A DNA stretch of 38,938 bases, from the NCBI RefSeq assembly GCF_943193195.1, contig NZ_CALPDG010000036.1, forward strand, positions 1 through 38,938. The letters are read 5' to 3'. The stretch is from Mediterraneibacter agrestimuris. GTDB lineage: Bacteria; Bacillota; Clostridia; Lachnospirales; Lachnospiraceae. Within the stretch, counting starts at the first letter, position 1; every line of letters begins with the position of its first letter. The notes beneath the pieces are model-generated. The model saw only the letters and a program-made list of their open reading frames with translations, did no database searches and had not been told where the DNA came from. Positions 32,167 through 38,938 of this stretch are shown one piece after another. The position numbers and the translations under genes are program-made.

Positions 32167-32462
32167 AATTACATTTATAAAAGAAAAATAAAACAAGAAC
32201 TGTAAAACAGCGTACATGACAAACTGTGTATCCTATCTGGTTTGCGATTGTCAGTGTATATCTGTTTTGCAGTTCTTTTGTTTGTTGTTCAGTAAATCAC
32301 CGTAAGTGGACTTGGCATAGGACGGATTCTGTAACAGAGTGAAGAAAAGATTTGCAAAGTATATCGTGTTGTGAGAGAATAGGGTAACATAACAAATGAA
32401 GTGGTATGATTAGCGGAATCAGCACAGTCATGCGTTGATTTTGGAAGTGAGGTTATATTTTT

Positions 32463-32888
32463 ATGATTATAGAGACCAGAAATCCAGAAGAAACATTCCG
32501 GCTTGGACAGGAGCTTGCGGAAAACGCGGCGGCGGGACAGGTGTTTACCCTGACCGGGGACTTGGGAGTCGGAAAAACGGTATTTACACAGGGGTTTGCA
32601 AAGGGACTTGGGATAGATGAACCGGTCAGCAGTCCTACATTTACCATTGTACAAGTATATGAAAGCGGACGTCTTCCGTTTTACCATTTTGATGTGTACC
32701 GGATCGGTGATGTGGAAGAGATGGACGAAATCGGATTTGATGATTATGTGATGGGGGACGGAGTGTCTCTGATCGAGTGGGCGGATCTGATCAAAGAGAT
32801 TTTGCCGGAGCGCCGGACAGTGGTAATGATCGAAAAGGATTTGCAGCAGGGATTTGACTACCGGAAGATTACGATAGAAGAGTATTAA
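32463..32888 (+). CDS. tsaE: tRNA t6A37 biosynthesis ATPase TsaE
   Basis: 141 residues, typical TsaE length. The Walker A GDLGVGKT (32-39) and the following SSPTFTIV and HFDVYRI blocks are diagnostic. TsaE works with TsaB and TsaD to transfer the threonylcarbamoyl group to A37 of ANN-decoding tRNAs. All three genes lie within about 4.4 kb here. A gap of 296 bases separates it from the purine genes; this gap contains only a degenerate relative of the GAATCCG repeat near 32300-32345. Confidence 0.93.
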   Translation: MIIETRNPEETFRLGQELAENAAAGQVFTLTGDLGVGKTVFTQGFAKGLGIDEPVSSPTFTIVQVYESGRLPFYHFDVYRIGDVEEMDEIGFDDYVMGDGVSLIEWADLIKEILPERRTVVMIEKDLQQGFDYRKITIEEY

Positions 32889-32963
32889 AAAAGAGTGTTA
32901 AGAAAAAAGGATAAGCAGACACGAGAGAAAGTGTCTGTCTAAAAAGATATGGGGAGGCTTCGT

Positions 32964-34163
32964 ATGAGAGTACTGGCAATTGACAGCTCAGGAATGACAG
33001 CTGCGATAGCAATTGTGGAAGATGATTTGACAATTGCAGAATATACGGTCAATTATAAAAAAACACATTCGCAGACCTTGCTGCCGATGATTGACAAGAT
33101 CTTGAAAATGACAGAGACGGATTTGGATTCCATCGACGCGATCGCAGTGGCGGGAGGTCCGGGATCATTTACCGGACTGAGGATCGGTTCTGCAACGGCA
33201 AAGGGACTGGGACTTGCTTTGAATAAACCATTGATTCATATTCCGACGGTGGACGGACTTGCATATAATGTGTACGGCTGTGAGGATATTATCTGTCCGA
33301 TCATGGATGCGAGAAGGAATCAGGTTTACACCGGAATGTATACATTTTCCAGAAAGGCGGGACAAAAAGAAGGATCTTGTCTGACAGAGCCGGTCTTTCA
33401 GGTGATGAAGATGCAGATGGCGATATCTGTGGATGAGCTGATCCGGCGGCTGAATAATTATGGACGTCCGGTTGTGTTCTTGGGGGACGGCGTGCCAGTC
33501 TATGAAAATGCGTTGGCTGAGGGACTGAAAGTGCCTTATTCTTTTGCGCCTGCATATATGAACCGTCAGAGGGCAGCAGTCGTAGGAACACTTGGAATTC
33601 TGTATTACAAGGCAGGTAAGATCGAAACGGCTATGGAACATCAGCCGGATTATCTGCGTGTATCACAGGCGGAGCGTGAGCGTGCCGAGCGAGAGAAGAA
33701 TTCAAAAGTCTGCGTACGGGAGATGAAGTATGAAGAAGCTGCAGCAGTGGCAGAAATGGAACATCAGATATTTCCGGATGCGTGGAGTGAACGCGGGATT
33801 CTCGATACGTTGAAAAATGAGCAGACGATTTGTCTGACCGCGGAAAAGGCAGGGAGACTTCTTGGTTACATGTTTGCATATACTGCGGCAGATGAGGCGG
33901 ATATTGCCCGTATCGCAGTTGTGAAGGAGTCCAGAAAACAGAAAGTCGGAAGCGAACTGATGAAGGCATTTAAACAGATCGGGAAAGCGCGCGGAATTCG
34001 CCGGGTGCTTCTTGACGTGCGCCGCAGCAACAATACGGCGCGGACATTTTATGTGAAACAAGGATTTGCAGAAGACGGAGTGCGTCCAGGATTTTATGAG
34101 AATCCGGAAGAAGATGCGATACTAATGAGTTGTGAAATTGACACAGAAGTAAAAACGGAGTGA
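32964..34163 (+). CDS. TsaB-RimI fusion protein
   Basis: 399 residues. Residues 1-245 are TsaB, with the ASKHA-fold start RVLAIDSSG and GGPGSFTGLRIG (64-75); it scaffolds TsaD in t6A synthesis. Residues about 247-395 are a GNAT acetyltransferase of RimI type (VCVREMKYEEA, then IARIAVVKESRKQKVGSELM, the acetyl-CoA loop region), which acetylates the N-terminus of S18 or similar proteins. tsaB and rimI are often adjacent; here one reading frame joins them. The frame is open from 32949, but GGGGAGG at 32951-32957 sets the start at 32964. Confidence 0.92.
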   Translation: MRVLAIDSSGMTAAIAIVEDDLTIAEYTVNYKKTHSQTLLPMIDKILKMTETDLDSIDAIAVAGGPGSFTGLRIGSATAKGLGLALNKPLIHIPTVDGLAYNVYGCEDIICPIMDARRNQVYTGMYTFSRKAGQKEGSCLTEPVFQVMKMQMAISVDELIRRLNNYGRPVVFLGDGVPVYENALAEGLKVPYSFAPAYMNRQRAAVVGTLGILYYKAGKIETAMEHQPDYLRVSQAERERAEREKNSKVCVREMKYEEAAAVAEMEHQIFPDAWSERGILDTLKNEQTICLTAEKAGRLLGYMFAYTAADEADIARIAVVKESRKQKVGSELMKAFKQIGKARGIRRVLLDVRRSNNTARTFYVKQGFAEDGVRPGFYENPEEDAILMSCEIDTEVKTE

Positions 34164-34230
34164 TTTCTGTAAAAGAAAAATAGATAAATGCGGCAAAAAA
34201 AGCGAACTTGTGTAGAATTGTAAATGCTGG

Positions 34231-34374
34231 GTTATTTTTCACATCCGGGCCGTGCACTACGCTGCACGGTCTGGGACCAGTACAGTATTGGGGCTGGAAT
34301 CCGGTCTCTTGCCGTAAGGCAACTTTAAATAGACCGGATTCGTTGCTTTGAGCACCGTAGGTGTGAAAAGTAAC
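34231..34374. repeat. Nested palindromic element with three stems
   Basis: Outer arms GTTATTTTTCACA (34231-34243) and TGTGAAAAGTAAC (34362-34374) pair with one G-U over 13 bases. Inside are CCGTGCA/TGCACGG near 34250-34270 and GAATCCGGTCT (34297-34307) with AGACCGGATTC (34331-34341), an 11-bp perfect stem related to 10650-10694. The remainder of 34164-34576 holds no gene; it includes a GC-rich patch ending ...GGCTGCCGGCGC near 34495. Confidence 0.65.
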
Positions 34375-34576
34375 AATGCCGGGGAGTAAGCGGCAATGGC
34401 AGGATTTCCCGGTGGGAGCAGCGGTATTTGGCTGATATAATAGTGACGGAGGTGTTACTGCGAACAGAGTGAGCGGTAGCACGGAGGCTGCCGGCGCTAT
34501 GAGTTAGAATTAAGGCTGCGCGGCAGAAGACAGAGAGGTTGTCAGAACTTAGAAAATTCTACAGGAGGGAAGAGGG

Positions 34577-34816
34577 ATGCGTCAGTATCAGAAAGAGACG
34601 AAAGAAGTTAAAAGTGTGCAGAAGATTATCTGCAATAAATGTGGAAAGGAAATTCCGGTATCGAATGGCCGAGAGACAGAAGGTGTTTTTCATGTGAATT
34701 ATACATGGGGGTATTTTTCTGAAAAAGATGGAGAGCGGCATAGTTTTGACTTGTGCGAAGCATGTTATGATACATTGCTTAAGGGATTTCGGATACCGGC
34801 AGAAATAGAGGGATAA
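34577..34816 (+). CDS. Small zinc-ribbon protein, function unknown
   Basis: 79 residues with two CxxC pairs, Cys19/Cys22 (CNKCG) and Cys60/Cys63 (CEACY), suited to one zinc ion. The region between (VNYTWGYFSEKDGERHSFDLC) is a conserved-looking beta segment. It has an AGGAGG site and ends one base before the next gene, so the two are translationally coupled. Similar small proteins are found in many Firmicutes without a known role. Confidence 0.75.
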   Translation: MRQYQKETKEVKSVQKIICNKCGKEIPVSNGRETEGVFHVNYTWGYFSEKDGERHSFDLCEACYDTLLKGFRIPAEIEG

Positions 34817-34817
34817 T

Positions 34818-35723
34818 ATGTTAGATGTATGTTTGCTTGGCTGCGGCGGGATGATGCCGCTGCCGTACCGGTGGCTGACGTCACTGTTGACCAGATTTAA
34901 CGGCAGCAGTCTGCTTATTGACTGCGGTGAGGGAACGCAGATTGCGATTAAAGAAAAAGGGTGGAGCTTCAAGCCTATTGATGTCATTTGCTTTACCCAT
35001 TATCATGGCGATCATATTAGTGGTCTGCCGGGGCTGCTGCTTACAATGGGAAATGCAGACCGCAGGGAGCCGCTGACTTTGATCGGACCCAAAGGTCTGG
35101 AAAGAGTGGTAAATGCTTTGCGTGTAATTGCACCGGAGCTGCCATTCCCAATAGTGTTTAAAGAAATCGAAGGTCCGGAGCAGGTTTTTGAAATGAATGG
35201 TTACCATCTCAAAGCGTTTCGAGTGAATCACAATGTGCTTTGTTATGGATATACAGTAGAAATTGACCGGGCGGGTAAATTTGACCCAGATCGCGCAAGG
35301 GCAGAAGAAATTCCACAGATGTACTGGAAACATCTGCAAAAAGGAGAAACGGTGGAATATGAGGGACGAGTCCTGACGCCGGACATGGTGCTGGGACCGC
35401 CGCGGAAGGGCATTAAGCTGACTTATACGACAGATACCCGTCCGACCAATTCCATTCGGGAGAATGCAAAAGGTTCTGACTTATTTATCTGCGAGGGAAT
35501 GTATGGCGAGAAAGAGAAAGCGGCAAAAGCTGTAGAATATAAGCACATGACATTTTATGAGGCGGCGCAGCTTGCCAAGGAGGCAAGGGTTCAGGAAATG
35601 TGGCTGACACATTATAGTCCGTCATTGACGTACGCAGAAGAATATATGGATGATGTCCGTAAAATATTTCCGGCAGCAAAGGCGGGAAAGGATAAAATGT
35701 CTGTGGAGCTGAAATTTGAATAA
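34818..35723 (+). CDS. RNase Z-like metallo-beta-lactamase-fold hydrolase
   Basis: 301 residues. The metal-binding motif HYHGDH (61-66) and the start LGCGG...[14 protein letters not shown] match RNase Z (tRNA 3'-end endonuclease); later His residues lie in [18 protein letters not shown] and THYSPS. RNase Z would process the tRNAs lacking an encoded CCA, such as the two serine tRNAs near the window end. Some relatives act on other phosphodiesters, so I give no symbol. The next gene, tsaD, starts 58 bases downstream. Confidence 0.82.
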   Translation: MLDVCLLGCGGMMPLPYRWLTSLLTRFNGSSLLIDCGEGTQIAIKEKGWSFKPIDVICFTHYHGDHISGLPGLLLTMGNADRREPLTLIGPKGLERVVNALRVIAPELPFPIVFKEIEGPEQVFEMNGYHLKAFRVNHNVLCYGYTVEIDRAGKFDPDRARAEEIPQMYWKHLQKGETVEYEGRVLTPDMVLGPPRKGIKLTYTTDTRPTNSIRENAKGSDLFICEGMYGEKEKAAKAVEYKHMTFYEAAQLAKEARVQEMWLTHYSPSLTYAEEYMDDVRKIFPAAKAGKDKMSVELKFE

Positions 35724-35781
35724 CAGTTTGAGCGGAAATAATACTATTTGTGCTGCGGCTTGCGGCGGAACGGAGAAGTTT

Positions 35782-36810
35782 ATGAGAGAAATACAAGATA
35801 TCAATATACTTGCGATCGAAAGCTCCTGTGATGAGACAGCAGCGGCAGTTGTGCATAACGGGAGGGGAGTTCTGTCAAATGTGATTTCCTCCCAGATAGA
35901 TCTGCATAAACTGTATGGCGGCGTAGTGCCGGAGATCGCGTCCCGTAAGCATATCGAGAAAATCAATCAGGTCATTGAAGAGGCTTTAAAAGAGGCGGAG
36001 GTGACATTGGATGATATAGACGCTATAGGGGTGACCTACGGTCCGGGACTGGTAGGCGCGCTGTTGGTAGGTGTGGCAGAAGCAAAGGCGATTGCGTATG
36101 CAAGAAAACTTCCGCTGATCGGGGTTCATCATATCGAGGGACACATTTCAGCTAATTATATCGAGCATCCAGAGTTGGAGCCGCCATTTCTCTGTCTGGT
36201 CGTTTCCGGCGGGCATACCCATCTGGTGCATGTGGCGGAATACGGCAAATATGAAATCCTCGGACGTACGCGGGACGATGCTGCGGGCGAGGCTTATGAC
36301 AAAGTGGCACGCGCCATCGGTCTGGGCTATCCGGGCGGACCGAAGATTGACCGGCTTGCCAAAGAGGGTGATCCTGACGCCATCGCATTTCCAAAGGCAC
36401 ATATCGGAGATTCACCGTATGATTTTAGCTTCAGTGGGGTGAAATCTTCCGTATTGAACTATATCAACGGCTGTCAGATGAAGGGTGAAACCTACAATCC
36501 GGCAGATATTGCGGCGTCTTTTCAGAAGGCGGTGGTAGACGTGCTCGTGGAAAATGCGATGCGCGCCTGTGAAGAATTTGGCGCCTATAAATTTGCGATT
36601 GCAGGAGGGGTAGCTTCTAATAGTGCACTTCGGGATGGGATGAAACGTGCATGCGATGAAAGAAATATCCCGTTTTATTATCCATCGCCGATTTACTGTA
36701 CAGATAATGCAGCGATGATCGGAGCAGCGGCATACTATGAGTATCTTGCAGGCACGAGACATGGATGGGACTTGAATGCAGTGCCAAACCTGAAACTTGG
36801 CGAGCGTTAA
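35782..36810 (+). CDS. tsaD: tRNA N6-adenosine threonylcarbamoyltransferase TsaD
   Basis: 342 residues, the usual TsaD/Gcp length. ASKHA fold with [12 protein letters not shown] (9-20), the metal-binding HIEGH (117-121), [10 protein letters not shown] and the late [11 protein letters not shown]. It transfers threonylcarbamoyl from TC-AMP to tRNA A37. The frame is open back to 35716, overlapping the previous gene, but a GGAG at 35772-35775 supports the ATG at 35782. Confidence 0.95.
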   Translation: MREIQDINILAIESSCDETAAAVVHNGRGVLSNVISSQIDLHKLYGGVVPEIASRKHIEKINQVIEEALKEAEVTLDDIDAIGVTYGPGLVGALLVGVAEAKAIAYARKLPLIGVHHIEGHISANYIEHPELEPPFLCLVVSGGHTHLVHVAEYGKYEILGRTRDDAAGEAYDKVARAIGLGYPGGPKIDRLAKEGDPDAIAFPKAHIGDSPYDFSFSGVKSSVLNYINGCQMKGETYNPADIAASFQKAVVDVLVENAMRACEEFGAYKFAIAGGVASNSALRDGMKRACDERNIPFYYPSPIYCTDNAAMIGAAAYYEYLAGTRHGWDLNAVPNLKLGER

Positions 36811-36847
36811 ATGTGATACGAAGGGATCACGAGAGAGGTGGAATGTA

Positions 36848-37549
36848 ATGGAAAAGAAGAAATGTACAGCAATTGTTCTGGCTGCAGGGCAGGGAAAACG
36901 TATGGGAACAAAAACACAAAAGCAGTATCTGCTCATGGCAGATAAGCCAGTGCTGTATTATTCTTTAAAAACATTTCAGGATTCGGCGATTATTGACGAT
37001 ATTTACCTTGTAACCGGAAGCGGTGATGAAGAATATTGCCGCAGGCAGATAGTGGAAAAATATGGGATTCAAAAAGTAAGACATATTTTATGCGGCGGGG
37101 AAGAACGCTATCATTCTGTCTGGAATGCCCTGAAGGAAATGACGGAGGAAGGGTATGTGTTCATTCACGATGGGGCACGTCCTTTTGTGAATGAAGTTAT
37201 GATTGAACGTGCATACGAGACTGTAGAAAAATATGGAGCATGTGTAGTTGGTGTGCCGGTAAAAGATACTATTAAAATCGTAGATGCAGATCAGAATGTG
37301 ACAGATACACCGGAACGCAGTAAGGTCTGGCTGGTACAGACTCCACAGGTGTTTGATGTGGCACTTGTGAAAAATGCGTATGCCGAGATGATAAAAGCAG
37401 GTATGAGTAATGTGACTGACGACGCGATGGTTGTGGAACAAGTGTGCGGACATCAAATAAAGCTGGTGGAAGGTTCTTATGAAAATATTAAGATAACTAC
37501 ACCGGAGGACTTGCAAATCGGGGAGCTGTTTGTGCAAAGACAAATGTAA
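36848..37549 (+). CDS. ispD: 2-C-methyl-D-erythritol 4-phosphate cytidylyltransferase
   Basis: 233 residues. The nucleotidyltransferase start AIVLAAGQGKRMG (8-20) with KQ (25-26), the HDGARPFV block and the late ITTPEDLQIGE identify IspD of the non-mevalonate isoprenoid pathway, which makes CDP-methylerythritol. GAGGTGG at 36835-36841 supports the start at 36848, and the gene lies 37 bases after tsaD. The following 37550-37715 shows no gene. Confidence 0.92.
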   Translation: MEKKKCTAIVLAAGQGKRMGTKTQKQYLLMADKPVLYYSLKTFQDSAIIDDIYLVTGSGDEEYCRRQIVEKYGIQKVRHILCGGEERYHSVWNALKEMTEEGYVFIHDGARPFVNEVMIERAYETVEKYGACVVGVPVKDTIKIVDADQNVTDTPERSKVWLVQTPQVFDVALVKNAYAEMIKAGMSNVTDDAMVVEQVCGHQIKLVEGSYENIKITTPEDLQIGELFVQRQM

Positions 37550-37715
37550 CTTATAGTTGATGGCGGCAGATGACGTTCAATCAGAGTACCGAATATAGAA
37601 TTTGTTTTGAAAGCGAATGGATAAAATCAATGTATAGAAATCAATAGAGTGGAAAGGCTAGGTATGACGTACAAATAACGAGAAATAGAAATTTGAGGGA
37701 ATTATGAAATTTCTG

Positions 37716-37744
37716 TTGACGCTTAAAACAATCTATGTTAGAAT
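37716..37744 (+). promoter_or_regulatory. Promoter of tRNA-Ser(UGA)
   Basis: TTGACG (37716-37721), 17 bases, TAGAAT (37739-37744), about 37 bases before the tRNA. Confidence 0.8.
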
Positions 37745-37781
37745 ACCACTTGTGCAAATGAGAAGCGCAAACAGAATATGT

Positions 37782-37867
37782 GGAGAGGTATCGAAGTGGT
37801 CATAACGAGGCGGTCTTGAAAACCGTTTGTCCGCAAGGGCGCGTGGGTTCGAATCCCACCCTCTCCG
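37782..37867 (+). tRNA. tRNA-Ser (anticodon UGA)
   Basis: 86 bases. The acceptor stem GGAGAGG/CCTCTCC closes, the anticodon loop CTTGAAA gives UGA, the T-loop GGTTCGAATCC is standard, and the long variable arm is that of a class II serine tRNA. Discriminator G; CCA is not encoded. Confidence 0.97.
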
Positions 37868-37871
37868 TTGG

Positions 37872-37901
37872 AACAGTTCTTCAGAAGAAGGGCTGTTTTT
37901 T
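37872..37901 (+). terminator. Terminator after tRNA-Ser(UGA)
   Basis: AACAGTTCTTC pairs with GAAGGGCTGTT (two G-U) and runs into six T residues. The following 37902-38181 shows no gene. Confidence 0.85.
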
Positions 37902-38181
37902 ATGATATAGAAAAGTTCTCACTTTCCTAATATCATAAAACGCTCTGCGGGATGTGCGCTGCGGCATACAATGAAGCTGTTGTATGTGACCGCCGCAGGC
38001 GCAAGAATGTGCTTCATACATTCTTTGTTCTGTATAAGAAATTTCATCAGAGTTCAGTTATACAAAAATGCATTTCGTGCAATTTCAAATGAAACCACTA
38101 TGTATTGAGAAGAGATAAAATGTCAGAAAAAACAGCGAAAAATGTAAAAAATTACAAAAATAAGAAAATAAAAAAAAGTAC

Positions 38182-38210
38182 TAGACAACTAGGCGAGAAT
38201 CATGTATATT
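38182..38210 (+). promoter_or_regulatory. Promoter of tRNA-Ser(GGA)
   Basis: TAGACA (38182-38187), 17 bases, TATATT (38205-38210), 16 bases before the tRNA. Confidence 0.75.
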
Positions 38211-38226
38211 AAATAGCGAACCTTTT

Positions 38227-38316
38227 GGAGAAGTACCCAAGCTGGCCGAAGGGGCTCCCCTGGAAAGGGAGTAGGTCGTTAGTAGCGGCGCGAGGGTTCA
38301 AATCCCTCCTTCTCCG
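38227..38316 (+). tRNA. tRNA-Ser (anticodon GGA)
   Basis: 90 bases. Acceptor stem GGAGAAG/CTTCTCC, anticodon stem CTCCC/GGGAG with loop CTGGAAA (anticodon GGA), a long variable arm and T-loop GGTTCAAATCC. Discriminator G; no encoded CCA. Confidence 0.97.
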
Positions 38317-38420
38317 TTTGCTTTATCAGTTATGAGACAGAGAGTGTTGAACAGATAAAGCAAGAACAAATGCAGATGAAGACAGAATGAAAAAGATGTA
38401 AAAAAACTTCAAAAAATGTC

Positions 38421-38449
38421 TTGACAAGCACTTGTGGAAATGGTAGTAT
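38421..38449 (+). promoter_or_regulatory. rRNA promoter P1
   Basis: TTGACA (38421-38426), 17 bases, TAGTAT (38444-38449). It is the most distal of three tandem promoters ahead of 16S rRNA. Confidence 0.75.
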
Positions 38450-38497
38450 GGATAAGCTATCTCATGCGAGAAAGCAAACCAGAAAATAAAAAAGTTC

Positions 38498-38526
38498 TTG
38501 ACAGAGACAGCAAAGTGTGATAGAAT
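38498..38526 (+). promoter_or_regulatory. rRNA promoter P2
   Basis: TTGACA (38498-38503), 17 bases, TAGAAT (38521-38526), preceded by the A-rich AAAATAAAAAAG tract that can act as an UP element. Confidence 0.85.
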
Positions 38527-38568
38527 ATCAAAGCTGTTTCTTGAGGCAGAACAAAATAAAAAAAGTTC

Positions 38569-38597
38569 TTGACAACAAAAAAGACTTGTGATAGAAT
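38569..38597 (+). promoter_or_regulatory. rRNA promoter P3
   Basis: TTGACA (38569-38574), 17 bases, TAGAAT (38592-38597), with the same A-rich tract before it. P2 and P3 lie in a 71-base direct repeat (AAAGTTCTTGACA...GTGATAGAATA). Confidence 0.85.
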
Positions 38598-38604
38598 ACA
38601 AAAG

Positions 38605-38856
38605 CTGTTGTTGATAAGAACAACAAGAACCTTGATAACTAAACAATAGACAACAACCCTTGAAAATTTCTTATGAGAAAATTTTTAAGAACGGTTTGAT
38701 AACAAACCAAAACAGTAAAGAGGAAAAGAATTGCTAGCAGTGATTCTTGACTAGACAAACAAAGAAGCTCCGACAGTTCTAAACTCGTGGGAAACCTCGT
38801 TAAGAACATGCGGAGCGTATAAACGGTAAGACTTGAAAGTACCAAGTCAAACCTTT
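38605..38856 (+). other. rRNA leader with processing and antitermination structures
   Basis: The leader holds a long stem GCTCCG (38767-38772)/CGGAGC (38811-38816) with inner GTTCT/AGAAC, and a shorter GACTTG (38830-38835)/CAAGTC (38843-38848) just before mature 16S. These would take part in RNase III-type processing. CTTGATAACTAAACA near 38632-38646 is the place for a boxA-like signal, but its match is loose. Confidence 0.5.

Positions 38857-38938
<82 letters not shown>

Noticed and set aside
37902-38181. Gene or RNA between the two tRNA-Ser genes
   Set aside because: No open frame with a ribosome binding site and no recognisable RNA fold apart from the second tRNA promoter beginning at 38182.

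Overview
The window reads as a chromosomal segment of a low-to-mid GC Gram-positive gut anaerobe of the Lachnospiraceae (Clostridia). Support: the 16S rRNA start at the right edge carries a signature I associate with the Dorea/Mediterraneibacter/[Ruminococcus] group; ribosome binding sites are strong AGGAGG types; a tyrosine T-box precedes tyrS; a TsaB-RimI fusion is present; and a PurO-type IMP cyclohydrolase sits beside a free-standing AICAR transformylase. Genus is inferred from memory of such sequences, not from a search.

Layout. 1-5431: a PAP2-like membrane protein, trpS, a 175-bp palindromic repeat element, T-box plus tyrS, and a convergent cytoplasmic GH13 enzyme. 5551-22410: a co-directional catabolic cluster of a DhuI-like (RpiB/LacAB) isomerase, an IclR regulator, an acyl-CoA ligase, a CoA-transferase, a FabG-like reductase, a thiolase, an IolD-like ThDP enzyme, a zinc alcohol dehydrogenase, a two-gene molybdenum hydroxylase, a DASS transporter and a KduD/DhuD-like reductase. 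I know no described pathway with this set. It looks like import and oxidation of a polyhydroxylated or alicyclic acid, C-C cleavage by the ThDP enzyme, and CoA-dependent breakdown. 22701-23755: the rplM-rpsI operon.

23923-27092 is a compact defence/mobile island directly behind rpsI. It holds (a) what I read as an intact type III toxin-antitoxin locus: four tandem 52-bp repeats, a perfect terminator and a ToxN/AbiQ-like endoribonuclease gene; (b) two copies of an attachment/arm-site-like block built from 11-bp repeats; (c) a small hydrophobic type I toxin with a convergent antisense RNA, fused in frame behind the N-terminus of another small protein; and (d) wreckage of a Tn916-like integrase and of a PtuA/PtuB (Septu-like) ATPase-HNH pair, each broken by internal deletions. 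The type III system is the best-supported special system here; the catabolic cluster is the best candidate for an undescribed pathway.

27124-37549 returns to host genes: a YkgJ-like cysteine-cluster protein, a GntR-controlled ABC exporter, the two enzymes of the last purine steps, tsaE, tsaB-rimI, a small zinc-ribbon protein, an RNase Z-like hydrolase, tsaD and ispD. 37716-38938 holds two tRNA-Ser genes with their own promoters, three tandem rRNA promoters, a structured leader and the first 80 or so bases of 16S rRNA. Recurring palindromic repeats (GTAAC..AGCC/GGCT..GTTAC and GAATCCG..CGGATTC types) punctuate gene ends throughout the non-island part.
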